Part shown: positions 23,932-36,746 of the stretch, piece after piece | Layout: every line of letters starts with the position of its first letter | How positions within the stretch are numbered: position 1 is the first letter of the stretch | NCBI RefSeq assembly: GCF_963676685.1 | Contig: NC_092351.1 | Span: 39,856,733 to 39,920,732, forward strand | Reading direction: 5' to 3' | DNA from: Mytilus edulis | Lineage: Eukaryota > Mollusca > Bivalvia > Mytilida > Mytilidae | DNA length: 64,000 bases | Program-made: the position numbers and the translations under genes | Notes under the pieces: generated by a model | What the model was told of the DNA's origin: nothing | The model's input: only the letters and a program-made list of their open reading frames with translations | Database searches by the model: none

Positions 23932-25101
23932 ATGCAAACTATGCTACCAAGACGGACAGAAGCGATATATGGCAGTCAATTAGCAGATCAAAAGAAGAAA
24001 TCAGTGAGGATAAGTGACGATACAACGGTTCGTAAATTAAATTACAGAACTATTCAAAGATCCCTTTTGCGTTCAAAAACAACGTATGCAAAACGTAAAC
24101 ACGAAGGCAACCTTTTTAATTCGCCCGAAATACAAAACAATAAGAAATGTTTACTTCCAAACACAGTAGATAATAAAAATAGTAAATCACTTGACTTTAA
24201 ATCGTTCGTAGATGAAAAGATTAAAAATAGAACTAAAAACGAAACAATAGGGACAGACAACAGGAAGGATGTCTTATTAAAATCAAAAACGAAAGAGGCA
24301 AACAACGAACAGCAGTCCAAACCCGTGGAACATAAAGATAACAAAGAAAAGGTCGACTTCAAAAAGATTGGTGCAGAATACATTCAGTCTGCAATGAAGA
24401 AAAAAGAAGATTTTGAATTGAGTAAACGGTCGTTAATACCATCAAAGGCAGATGTAAGATGCATTGATGAGAAATTAAGTCCACTTAAATCCGAAACTGA
24501 CTCTGAAACTATAAACCCAGTTACGTTACCAACCAAATTATTACATCGATCTTCCCTTCCCAAGAGAGAAATTAAGAAAGACAACGTTACTGTATCAAAT
24601 AAATTAGAATTAACCGTTAGTAAAAATAGTATGAAACAAGATTCTGAAGGCAACAAAAGTACAATAAAAATGTCTGAAAACACTAAACAAAAGGATAAAC
24701 CGGAAGCACAACGGAAACCGACAAATCTTCCGGATAATCAAAGAAAAACTTTAAAGGAAATGAAAGAAGAGAAAATAGTAGAGGACGTGACAAATACGGA
24801 AACCAATAGTTTTCTTATGGTTGCTGCTATAGATTTCGGTACTTCTTACTCGGGTTATGCGTTTTCTTCATTTAAAGAACACAAAAGGAATCCGATGTTG
24901 ATAACCGCAAAATTATGGTCTAGTTCTCAGTTCAAAGCGGTGAAAACGTCCACTTCGATTCTATTTGATGATAAGAGACGATTTCACTCATTTGGATTTG
25001 AAGCTGAAGAAAAATATCTGCGACTTTTAGAGGACGAAGATAGTAATGTGGACGAATGGTTTTATTTCAGTCGATTTAAGATGATACTGTATCAAAACAT
25101 G
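23932..25101 (+). CDS. HSPA12A-like: HSPA12-like copy B, exon 1
   Basis: 390 codons: the charged N-terminal extension, then phosphate-1, ending ...FKMILYQNM at donor GTAAGA. The open frame runs on to 25134 inside the intron. Confidence 0.92.
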
Positions 25102-28100
25102 GTAAGAAAAGTTATCGATAATCTCAGTTTTTAAATACAATCTGTTCACATGTCACGTGATTCATTGGCTGTTAAGTTTTTACAGTTATTACAGCCTTTA
25201 ATGCTAACACAGTTAGGATCCTAAAGAGGACGATGGAACAAAATGATAAATGAAAGAAAACCAAGTCTTATAAAGACAAGAGGGCAAAAAGACAAATATT
25301 ATTTAATGTCTGTAAAATAATGCATTGAATGTTAAAGACCGAAATACAAACCAGGGATTATCTCAACTGTCTGGAAGGATCGGCACATTCTGCTCCACAT
25401 TTGGCATCAGTCGTGTTGCTCATGTACATCTCGGTGAACTTTTTAACAATACATATCTAATTTAGAGATTCAAAATCACTGTAAAAACGTAAAAATTAAG
25501 ATATCACAATATTGCACACAAAACGGGTTTAAAAATTGTCTGTATTCATGAAGGAAGGTGGTTGCAATAAGACGCATGATTTCGATTAAAGTTTTTCTAA
25601 TTACTTTCACCCAGTAAACCCGAGATTTAATGTATGAAACAAAATAAATAATTAGACCTCTTTAAGATTTAATTTCGGTGTTAAGAGTTTGGTACTTTTA
25701 GAACGAGTTGCTTTCGACTTAAAAAGTCTCATCCAATTGACGGTTGACTAAAAATTATACACTCCAATATGGCATAGGTTCTATTGGTGAAGATGAAAAT
25801 TAAGCTTCTTTCTAAAAGTTGTATGTGTTTTCCACAGCTACCTATCAGCTTTTGAAATAAATGAAGTTTTGTTTTATTCCTTCTTTTTATTACTCATATG
25901 ACAATTAGACATGTTCATGAATTGTCTTGTATGTTTTCAGAACATAAATACCAATACCAAATTGAAAGACAATCAAGGGAAACGAATGTCAGCATTGAAA
26001 GTTTTCTCTGCTGCGATTGGTTACATGAAGGCAGATTTACTTGCAATGTGTTATGCGAAAGATTCTTCCATTGGCCAGGAACAAATCCGTTGGGTACTCA
26101 CCGTTCCAGCTCTATGGAATGATAATGCTAAAACTTTCATGAGAGAAGCTGCTAATAGAGTATGTTTTTTGCATTTGTTTATCTAAATTTATACTTTGAT
26201 TTGTTTTACTGAACCGTTGGATAGTTAAAGGAGAAGTCTATTAGCAGTTTTAAATTATATTCTGTTTTTTCAATGATTAGAAATATATTCGCAAGTAAAA
26301 AGAAGTTATAAAATCATCCATCCCTGATAAAATATCTCAACTTTGGTTTTTAATTTTTTTTACATTTAAGTACATTCCGATCCAGAATGAATTAATTTGA
26401 ACTAGATAAGCAACGCAAAGTTCTTTTTTTTTTCTAGAAAATGGTTTTTGTATTAGGTTCTGTCATTTCATTTTTAATATGCATGCTAATTCTTAAATAA
26501 TTTTACAACCATCTGTAGGAAGTTGTAATTCGATTGCATGTTCACAATGACAAAACAAGAGAAGGTAGAGATTCAATCAAAACCTGGTACCACACATTGC
26601 GGATTAAAAATTATAATGCTAAAGATTTCGAAAAAGTCATTGAAAAATAAGTATAAAAATGAATAAACGTTTTATAAGTCGTTTGTTTTCAAAGGCTGGT
26701 ATACCAAACAACAGTCTGGTAATGGCTTTGGAACCGGAAGCTGCCTCACTATACTGTATAGAATGGATGAAGAGAAGTGATGCCACTGAACTTGAGCGAG
26801 GAGAAAAATTCATCGTCCTAGATGCTGGCGGTAAATGTGTTTACTACTAGTATATGTTCAAATAAGAGACAATATTTTATGAGATGTTTTGTTTTAGTAG
26901 CTTACCATTTTAAACGAATACACATACGCGCTGAGAAGTATGATTCCAAATGAGACAACTATCTACCATAGACGAAAAATTAACAAAGGTTGGTCACCGT
27001 ACGGTCTTTAACAATGACCAAAGCTACAGCAGTTCAATAACACAATAAAACACTGGCATCTTTATTATAAAATACAACCTTAATAGAAAAATATTGACAT
27101 CCAAATGTGAGGCTCCGAATCGACTAGAACCAAAATTTCAATTTAACAGCAACAAAAAAAGACCTTACATTGTAAACGCATATGTTAATGCCTTACAGAA
27201 AATCCACTGGAAACCTCATAATGAGCAAATATTCTATAACCTTAATTTCACTAGAGGAAATAATGTGACTTATCATTATTTCATGACATGTTTATCTTTT
27301 TGCATCTGATGGGAGTACACAAATATAGAATTTTAATTGCAAGCTGTTCTCATGTGGAAAAAAAACACATATAAATGACATTTCTTGTTGCTTTTAGGTG
27401 GAACGGTTGACATTGCAGTTCATCAGATCCAGGAAAATGGAAGAATAAAAGAATTGAACAAGGCGAGCGGCGGAGACTGGGGTGGAATCAAGGTCGATCA
27501 AGAGTTCGATAAACTTTTAAAGGATATTGTCGGCAGAGATCTTTTGAGTGAGATTAAAAAACAGTATATGTCAGATTATATGGATATATTTCATTCATTC
27601 GAACGAGCTAAGAGGAGAGACTTTTCTATAGTCGGTCATGGTAAGGTTCAGCTTACTTTTCCGAATATCATTAATCGATTATGCTTGAAAACTAGAGAAA
27701 AAGATGTGAACGAGCTGATATCCGAAAACTTAAAGTTCAAAAATAATATTCGATTAATTAAAGACAAACTAGAAATAGATCTTGCATTATTCAAATCACT
27801 CTTTGCTGGTGCTATTTACGACATTGTAAATCATCTATCAATTCTTTTTCGGCAGAGTCAAGTAACAGATTTGACAACCATGTTCATGGTTGGGGGATAT
27901 TCCGAATGTTATCTATTGCAGGAAGCAATTCGATTTAAGTTTAGTTCGCTTAGAGTTTTAATACCACCAAATTCGGTGTTATCCGTACTAAAAGGGGCAG
28001 TTCTATATGGGCATTCGCCGCGAACGTTTCAGTCCAGGATAAGTACTTTTACTTATGGTATAGAAACAACAGAACCATTTAGGAAAGGATATCCTGTTGA

Positions 28101-28479
28101 CAAAAAGATATTTATAAATGGGAAATCCCACTGTGATAAGATATTCTGCATCCATGTTAAAGATGGTGAACACGTAAATCTTGGGAAATCAGTGAGCAAA
28201 GCATATAAAACCATTGACCCAGATCAGACACATATGGAGTTTATTGTGTATGCTTCCATTAAAAGAACACCAAAGTTCACGGACGAAGACGGGTGTTTTC
28301 AACTAGGATCTTTGACCGTTGATGTCAGTAAAATGTCATGTAATAAATATGGGGAAAAGCAGATACGACTTGAACTAATCTATGGAGGAACTGAGTTGGA
28401 AGCGATAGCTACGGACACAACAACAGGAAAAACATCCAGAGAACATTTTACTTTAGCACGAGCAGGTCATCGTTGTTAA
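23932..28479 (+). CDS. HSPA12A-like: HSPA12-like HSP70-family protein, copy B, with long N-terminal extension (4 exons)
   Basis: Exons 23932-25101, 25941-26159, 26695-26830 and 27398-28479 join in frame (phases 0, 0, 1) to 868 residues. Residues 1 to about 295 are Lys/Glu/Ser-rich and look disordered, with no domain I recognise. The ATPase domain follows: AIDFGTSYSGYAF (about 299-311), ALEPEAASLYC, LDAGGGTVD and FMVGGYS (671-677). Start: ATG 23932 is the first Met after an in-frame TAA at 23923. Exons 2 and 3 have exactly the same lengths (219 and 136 bp) as in copy A 18 kb upstream on the same strand, so the two are paralogues by local duplication. ATP-binding residues look intact. Function beyond family membership is unknown. 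Confidence 0.92.
25204..25430 (+). repeat. Worn family F fragment in intron 1 of copy B
   Basis: 25375-25425 resembles the family F tail: CTCCACATTTGGCATCAGTC followed by GTGTTGCTCATGT. Confidence 0.45.
25941..26159 (+). CDS. HSPA12A-like: HSPA12-like copy B, exon 2
   Basis: 219 bp, acceptor TTTTCAG, donor GTATGT. Encodes MSALKVFSAAIGYMKADLL and ends in FMREAANR. Confidence 0.92.
26695..26830 (+). CDS. HSPA12A-like: HSPA12-like copy B, exon 3
   Basis: 136 bp, acceptor TTTTCAAAG, donor GTAAAT, exit phase 1. Encodes AGIPNNSLVMALEPEAASLY and on to LDAGG. The ATG at 26659 lies in the intron. Confidence 0.9.
26925..27030 (+). repeat. Family M fragment in intron 3 of copy B
   Basis: TATGATTCCAAATGAGACAA and on to GGTCACCGTACGGTCTTTAA, as at 7395-7515. 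Confidence 0.6.
27398..28479 (+). CDS. HSPA12A-like: HSPA12-like copy B, exon 4 (terminal)
   Basis: 1082 bp from acceptor CTTTTAG. Starts GGTVDIAVHQIQENGR, holds FMVGGYS and the family-typical ELIYGGTELEAIATD, ends ARAGHRC. Confidence 0.93.
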
Positions 28480-28902
28480 AAAATCTTTTTTTTTTAAACA
28501 TGCCTTTTGATAATTTCATTGATTTTTTCTTAATTGATATAAAAATTTCTTCCAAAATACCCAAAGAGTTTCCTATGAAAATGTAATTCGCTTGATCATT
28601 AAAAGACAAAATCAAAAGTGGTTATTTAATGTCATTTTAATTCGTGTATTTTTTCAATAACATGTTTGAACTATTTTTGTCTGTATTAAAAATATCAAAT
28701 GTACAAATGAATTGTTCAACTAAAATTACTCTAGTAAAAAAACCCGAAAGAAACATCAGAAACTAAGATGTATACATAACCGGAAAACTTTAAGAAGTAA
28801 TCGATGAGCTCTTTTATATCAGAAAAACAAACTGGCGGGTAAATTTTTTTTTCAGCACCAAAGAAAGTACACAAATAAACTGTTAACAAGAGATAATAAA
28901 AT

Positions 28903-29310
28903 TGACGGTACTAATTTTCTTGTACAAGATGTGCATTTCGACAATTCATGTCTCTTCAGTGATGCTCGTGGCCAAAATATTTGAAATCCAAAGCTTATAT
29001 AAAAGATGAAGAGCTATAATCCAAAACGTCCAAAAAGTATAGCCAAATCCGTGAAAGGAATCAGAGCTTTGCATGAGGGAGGTTCATTCCTTAATTTATA
29101 ATAATTTCTAATATTTTGTAACAGGAAATTTTAATAACACAAAAAATCCGTATTTTCATGCCAGTACCGAAGTACTGGCTACTGGGCTGGTGATACCCTC
29201 GGGGACTAATAGTCCACCAGCAGAGGCATCGACCCAGTGGTAGTAATAAAATTGACGGTACTAATTTTCTTGCACCAGATGCGCATTTCGACAATTCATG
29301 TCTCTTCAGA
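28903..29310 (+). repeat. Family A relatives, head segment repeated twice
   Basis: AATAAAATTGACGGTACTAA starts near-identical stretches at 28906 and 29246. Between them lies GGCTGGTGATACCCTCGGGG followed by the GGCATCGACCCAGTGGTA word also seen at 16200. Confidence 0.6.
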
Positions 29311-29329
29311 GATAAGTCAACCTCATTTT

Positions 29330-29512
29330 GAGATTTTTATAATGCAAGTGTTGAAGTTAAAATAGTTATGATGCAAATATTCAAAGTCAGTGAACTGCAT
29401 ACCAAATATCATATGCATTGACTTAGCACTAGTGGTTCCCCATAAACTGACCTTATCACAAAGTAATACATTGTTGACGCCGCCGCCGACGGGAACATCA
29501 TACATATGTCTC
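29330..29512 (+). repeat. Family J terminal unit
   Basis: Contains ACTAGTGGTTCCCCATAAAC and the GC-rich end GACGCCGCCGCCGACGGGAA. Matches units in 3660-4320. Confidence 0.55.
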
Positions 29513-29672
29513 GCTTTTTGAATCGGTCAGAGCGTAACAAACCTACATTTAAAACTGAAAAATAACGTTTTGTCTTGGACATGCCTCAAAATAATATATA
29601 TGTATACACCAAAAAATCAGGTACATAACAAAAGTGTACATACTGAAATGGTTAACTTGTCTTATTGAATAA

Positions 29673-29978
29673 GATTGATAATGGAAATGGGGAACGTGTC
29701 AAAGAGACAACAACCCGGCCATACAGCAAACTACAGCCGAAGGCCACCAATGGGTCTCCAATGTAGCGAGAAACTCCCGCACCCGGAGGCGTCCTTCAGC
29801 TGTCCACTAAAACAAATATGTATACTAGTTCATTGATAATGGACGTCATACTAAACTCCGAATAATACACAAGAAACTAAAACTTAAAATCATACAAGAC
29901 TTACAAAGGCTAGAGGCTCCTGACTTGGGACAGGCGTAAAATTGCGGCGGGGTTAAACATGTTTTTGAGATCTCAACC
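29673..29978 (+). repeat. Family C copy, 3' truncated
   Basis: Same sequence as the first about 300 bp of 8548-9105, breaking off after GAGATCTCAACCCTCA. Confidence 0.75.
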
Positions 29979-31309
29979 CTCAGTTGAAGTTTACTTGATA
30001 TCAACTTAAAAATTTGATAACATTGTTTTGTCACAAGTATAAAACGGATATTAGTGAAGTCTTTTTACAGTGTTAGACAAACATGTTTACCTCACATGCA
30101 TTCTCTATTTATAACGGAATCAAAACAACTGACCTTATTGTGAAACATAACGTCCACCAAGAAACCATGAAAATGAAGTCAGTCATGCAAACCATGTCTG
30201 TCGGCTGAATACATAATGCAATTATTGCATATTACACCAAATGCATATAGGCTTGTGTGCATTTTTAAAAACTGATTTTACTTATGGGTGTCTTCATCCT
30301 ATGGTTATGATTGCCCCTAGGTTTCGTTTTGTATGTTTTAACAATATTTTAGATCAATATCAAATATCAGCACATCATTTTTAATGTTTTTGCACATCTT
30401 ATAATGAATTTAGATTTTTGTTTAATGTACAGTTGGAAATAATACATGCATATTATTACAAGAATGTGCTTCAGTAGTATGAAAATGAACGATGTTTATA
30501 CTTGACATTATAGTTCACAAGGTAACAGTTTGTGGGAATATGTTATCCAACTGAAAACAAAATATTTTGATTCCAAGACATGGTTTTCGCTCTTACTCCT
30601 GAATGTGTACAAATCCCGTTCTATGAACAGCTGTTGAGATCTTAGCCTTTGACAACATCACTACCAGTTGTTTTCACATTGTGGGGCATTAACAGACCAA
30701 GTATTGTTGATACAAAGAATTCACCATTTATCAAGCTTAATACAATTATTTTACTTTTGTTATTTCTCTTGAATTGGGATTTTTAGTCAAATATACACCT
30801 ACCAATAGAGGTTCTTATTAATCTTCCCTTGTATAGTGTTCTCCCCAGGGCCTTTTAGCATCATGGTAATGTAATACTTTCTGAATTGGTTTTCTAATAA
30901 ATTATGTTATAGATGTGATGCTATAATTTTTTAAGGGAGATTTTATATTGATATGTCTACTTATAATTTCAATCGCAATCAAATTAACATCCCAAATTAT
31001 CGTTATTAAAATTTTGTAATATGGGCATATCACAAGGTTGTGTTGTTTTACATCGATCAAGCTGTTTCCCTATGAACTATATTTAATTACACCAACTTAA
31101 TAAGAAAGTTTAAGATTGATTGATTAATTGGTGTTGGCTTTATGCCTCATTAGCGCACTTCTGTTGTAACTTCTTACTTTGATACACATTGCTTTTTTAA
31201 CTGGGATATAACTTAAATTTAAATTTAAACCATTAAGCTTACCATGGTTAAACTGAACAACTTTTGTCTTGATGCTGGCATAGCTGGTTGACCTTTTTTT
31301 TTTTATATA
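29979..31309. other. Intergenic, nothing recognised
   Basis: AT-rich sequence without convincing coding or repeat structure. Confidence 0.4.
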
Positions 31310-31475
31310 AAAGAGGGGCGGAAGATACCATAGGGACATTCAAATTCATAGATTGAAAACAAACTGACAATGCCACGGCTAAAAAAGACAAACAGACAAA
31401 TAATAGTACACAAGGCACAACATAGAAAACTAAAGACTTAAGCAACACGAACCCCACCAAAAACAAGGAGTGATC
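31310..31475 (+). repeat. Family F fragment
   Basis: AGAGGGGCGGAAGATACCAT, GAAAACAAACTGACAATGCC and CAACACGAACCCCACC in the same order as 16905-17150. Open frames on the minus strand here are repeat sequence. Confidence 0.65.
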
Positions 31476-34400
31476 ACATCTTAGAGGTTAAGTACTAAAG
31501 GTTGGGCATAAAAAGAGTTAAGTCATCTAAGCAACACAAATTTCTTTATTTATTATGTATCATGATTCTATAGCAATGAGATGAAAGTAGAATTTTAATT
31601 AAAAATATGAATATTAGAAACATGACTAAATTGAAATCAGTCTTCACACTTTTTCTTCTAAATTATGTTTGAAACAATAATCAAATCAATATTTAAGCCA
31701 GTAAACTTGTACAAAAAGTTATAAAGAAATAACTTAGTATTACAGAGAGATCCATGTTCTCTCTACTTTACCAGTAAGCTTTGGAAAATTGTATTCAAAA
31801 CAATTTCACATTTTACATTTGCATATAATTTAAAGATGTTTTCTTTTTGCAAGTCAAACTGAGCGATTGATAGTTTATACTTATAAAGAATTCATTCTTA
31901 AAATAACAATTATTAAATCAGCCTTTCAAAATTAATGTTTTTTGTCTAGAAATTTTTCAACCCTTAATTTTTTAACATACATGTATGTACTGAAGTATAT
32001 ATCTTATTTATTTTCACATAGCTTTAAAATTTGAGCACATGAATTATTTCAAAGATCCTTATAACTTAAGAATAAATAAGTTCATTCCAAATCCGAATAT
32101 GAAAAAATAAAAAAAATATCTAAAAGCATAAAGGCAAGAAAAGGCAAAGCTTATTGCAGATAAAATCCATTCCTTATCCCGTCAATGAAAGCTCTATTTT
32201 GATTGGAAGAAACATCTAATCAACCCCCAATCAAAATTTATCTGGTCAGTATGACCTTTAAGTATAAATTTTAGTAATATTCATAATAAACATATGTGAC
32301 ATAATTTGACAAATCTCAGCTTTTCAATAATATAAACATGTGATATGATTTGACAAATTACAGCTTTTCAATAATTGATTTAAAAAAAAATCATTTTAGA
32401 AAAAGAATCATTTAAGTCAATGAAGATTGATAAAGTATTGATTTCTGTGTGTAATGGATAAAAATATGATATGACAGGAATAGCATTTAATTCATTTAAA
32501 GATCACAACCAAAACTTTCAAAAGTTCATTATAAAACTTGTGAAACTTATAAGTAATTCATTTCATTGCTTGTGTTATCAAAATTTTACGATTTATTTAA
32601 TCTATTGTATAGTATCACAAGTACATGAAGTATGAAATATGTTTAATAAAACACATATATTGTTATACACATAATTTATTAACTTCAAAAATGTTTTAAC
32701 AAGATAAAGGGTTGCTTTTACAATACAACTACTAGATTGTCTTATCATAAAATGCAAAAAATACATATGCACTATTGTATCATTATAGGAAAATAACATT
32801 CTTTTTTATTGGATTTCAAAGCAGGAAAAAACAAGGCTCACTGTCAGAGTACAAAAACATTATATATAAACCTACAATGTATCAGGTTTCTTAATTCTGC
32901 AATTTAAAATTTATGCTTAAAAGAATATTTTTTTTTACATGTTTAACCTCCCACACCATTGAATTTGTATTGTAATGAAATCCACATTGTTTCCAATGTG
33001 GACTGAGAAAAGCACCTCAAAGTAAGCTGTAACAAAGTGTTTTAAATGCAATAGTGTGCTTTCAGACAGTAGAAGGATACCAGAAATTACATACATTTAC
33101 TATACATATATTGCTTTGGTTTATCTCTACACCTGTATTGGTATGTTTAAATTTTTAATTGCAGGATACATGCAAGTATCCTGCCTTTTGCCACAATGAA
33201 AAGTGGGTAGGTGAGATTAAAAAAATGATTTATGTCTTTTCAACAAAATCTTCAAAAATCACGTTTTCTCAAGAGTCCAACAAGAGTTTACATTTACACA
33301 CCTGATAATTATGTGCAATGGAATCTTTGAAATTTCCAATGAAATAATTTTTTTGGTTCCCATTTTGGACAATTTAACCAAAAATTTGACTCATCAATCA
33401 GTTGAAAAAGGATTTAATTTCAAATACATAAAAACACCATTCTTTCAATGTATTTGGAGGCAATGAAAAGTATTAGTGTCTTTGGTCAAAAGTAGGATCA
33501 GAAGGGAGGTAGGTAACAGATACATATTTTTGCAAGTCTAGCTTGCATCTAGTGCATATTTCAAAACAAACATTGTAAAAACATGAACACAGCTGGAAGT
33601 ATCTCAACTCAAATATTGTAAATTCAGAAATTATTGCAAAAAAATTAGACAGAGTTATATTTGCGATCATCTAAAATCGTATTTTGGAATTTGTATATGA
33701 ATTAAACCAGATTTTACTCAATATTGCAAAAATTAAAATAGCATTTCAGTCTAAAATGACAAAATCACAATAATAAATGCATGCAATAGTTTCTGAATTT
33801 ACAGTACTGTGGATCCAATTATTTTTATGGATACCCGTTTTTCAAAGATAGAAGAAAAATTGTATCTTTTTTGTGATTTGTTATTTCATGGATTTGCATT
33901 TTTTTTAAGACTGGATAAAGTTCTATTAAAAATTGGTCATATCTCTTATAATTAAAATTTTATTTCACCTTCACTTAAAATTGGTTACAAATGAAACAAA
34001 AATGAATCCACAGTATTCTTATTAGAGTTAACTTATAAATACAGGCTATATTTTTCAAAATCTTTTTTTTAACATTCTTGATGATAAAAAATAATCACCT
34101 CATGTTAGAACATCTGATAAACAGGAATAAACTTATAAATATATAATACTGTATTACACTTAATTGTTATGTCTAATAACTGAATAATAATACATCATAC
34201 TCTTTACAGAATTCACAAATTAATTCACAATTCATTTTGTTTGCAATATACAACTGCAATATACTACATCTTATAAAGTTTTATTTTAACAAAACAACAT
34301 AAAAGATTTCTGAAAGACATTCATTAGTCTTGTCATTTCAAAGCTCTGTTTATTTAATATTACTTAAAAAAAAATGACTATAGACAATATATGGCAATTA

Positions 34401-36746
34401 ATTTGATCTAGGAACACTACCAACAAATATGGTCTACATATGTAGTAAAAATCCTATTTAAATCTTTTAATAAACTTCATTAGGTTTGTTCCTCATTTTA
34501 ACTGGTGTAGAAACCATGAGCCAATCTAATAATAACTTCAAGCAATGATTAAGATTTGTATATCACTAAGACCAGACCAAATTTGAAATTTTAAAATGCA
34601 TTTTAGAACAAATGGAAAGCAACATTCACTGAGGAAAATTATGACGATAAAGATAGCAATACACACAATTTCTATCAATAAATGAATGAAGTTTATGCCC
34701 TTGAAGTCATAGTCATGGCAGGGGTCAAGGCGGGAGAGGTCCACTAGAAGGTAAATGATTAAATTAAAAAATTATTTATAAAATGATTCGTAGGCACATG
34801 CATGCTCAGTTTTGCTGACTGACCAACTGTATTTTTTTCCTTCAACAAGTTTAAACACACACACATTTTTTGGTGTGACCTTAGCTTTAAATTTGGTATT
34901 TATACTGTCAATGAAAGGGTAGATTATAACTGTACAAAGGGTATAATATTTGCTAAACAATCCAATGGACAATGAACAATGAAAGTAAAAAATATTGGAA
35001 ATAACTCAGTCTATTTAACCTGATGAGCTTAAACATGCATTTAAAAAAAAAACATAACTAAATTTCTATCACAGCCTACAAAAAATCTATTGCACACAAA
35101 TCGCAACCCTAAGCAAAATCCCATAGTTATACACAAATCACAACCCTATGCAAAAAATATGATCAATAAGTCCATAATTATACACAAATCACAACCCTAT
35201 GCAAAAATATGATCATAAAGTCCATAAATATAAATAAGTGTATAATGAAATATAAACTGTTACAAATATTGTTTAGAGACATTGTTCTTTTATATTTACA
35301 AAATATGTAATCCTCACAATAAACTGTTTAGTATATTAAACTCAATGTAATTCAATATAAATAACTCTATATAATTTTTTAAATACACTCAAAAAAAAAA
35401 AAAAAGGCACAAAGGTTATACTAAAAAGTAATATACCAAGAAAACTTTAAATATGAACAACACATTTTTTGATGTTTTTCCCATTCTGTGTAATCAAGAT
35501 GTTTATCTTTATAATTTAATAACATGATATACACGTATCAAATTTTGTATAACAATTCTTTTAGATGCAATGTCAACACAACAGTTTCATCTAATAAATA
35601 TTCACTTGATTGTACGTACAATTTTGCTTCAATGTTTCAGGTATAACATTTGGTTGTAACTGTTACAAAAATTTATTATATACAAATAATGCTACCTAAG
35701 CTCAACTTTTGATTCTGCTCAATAGACTTAAAAAATTGCACTAATTAAAAAATGTTTAAACAGGAAAATCACAGCCTATAAACACAACCGCAAAGTTTCA
35801 CTACCTAAATAAAATTGTCTTCGACATTATATGACTAATCTATCCTTTACAAGGACTTACCATAACCTAAATCTTTCCCTAAAGCAAAGCACAGACCCAA
35901 ATAGAAATAAATGCCATCTACAGCCAGGCCCCTAGCCAGGAATTACCAAAGGGAGGTTATTTGGACTCACGAACTCAAATTTAACAGTCACAATTTGAAC
36001 GGAATGTTGACTTAAACAGTGCTTATTTGTTTTCGAAGCGGGTTCGTCCTACCCCCCGAAACCCCCTTTGGCTACGGGTATGACAGCAGCAGACATTCAC
36101 TTGAACATAGCATGATATATAGATCTAGGCATTACAGAAGGTTCCTCACCAGGTGCATGTACATAGAAAATTGAGCTTTGTTATAAATGAAATAAGCATC
36201 AAATTTGCATAAATCTAACACTATCAAAATCCATTCAAATGGCTTTTTTTGTGACCCACTCCCTTCCTTTATTAATTTTATGTTTAATCAAAACAATTAG
36301 TCATAAGGCAATAGAAGCAACAAAGTCTTAACATGCATGATAGAATCCACAGAATTAGTCAAAAGGACAAATATTTAAAAGTAAACATTAATTTAAAGCA
36401 GACTCATTGGACAAATATTCAAAAGTGATCATTAATTTCAAGCAAACTCATTGGATAAATTTTAATATTCACAGAGGTTTTACATCTATGACATATATGA
36501 ATCACAAGTGTGCTTTAAGTAACATATAATCATGAGTAATTTTAACATGTGCCCTATGAAACAAAGCAAAATTGATAATAACAATTGTAACAGATGATTA
36601 CTTTAGACATATTACAGACAATAAACTATGTACAAATTTAAAGCACCAATTTAGCCAATACTTATTACAAGCATTTACAGCAATATCTTGAAGTAAATGT
36701 AATATAAAGCACTTGTTTCAAATCGTGAATACAAATATTCATTTCT
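31476..36746. other. No gene recognised; AT-rich, partly possible formin 3' UTR
   Basis: Over 5 kb with no exon-like frame and few repeats; 35085-35365 is a family E copy with two and a half direct units of ACACAAATCACAACCCTATG. The part next to 36746 must contain the formin 3' UTR; a minus-strand AATAAA at 36273-36268 is one candidate end, about 475 bp past the stop. Confidence 0.45.

Noticed and set aside
31476-36746. Possible missed gene in a 5-kb quiet stretch
   Set aside because: Both strands read by eye gave no exon-like frame with splice sites or recognisable protein; likely intergenic DNA and formin 3' UTR.
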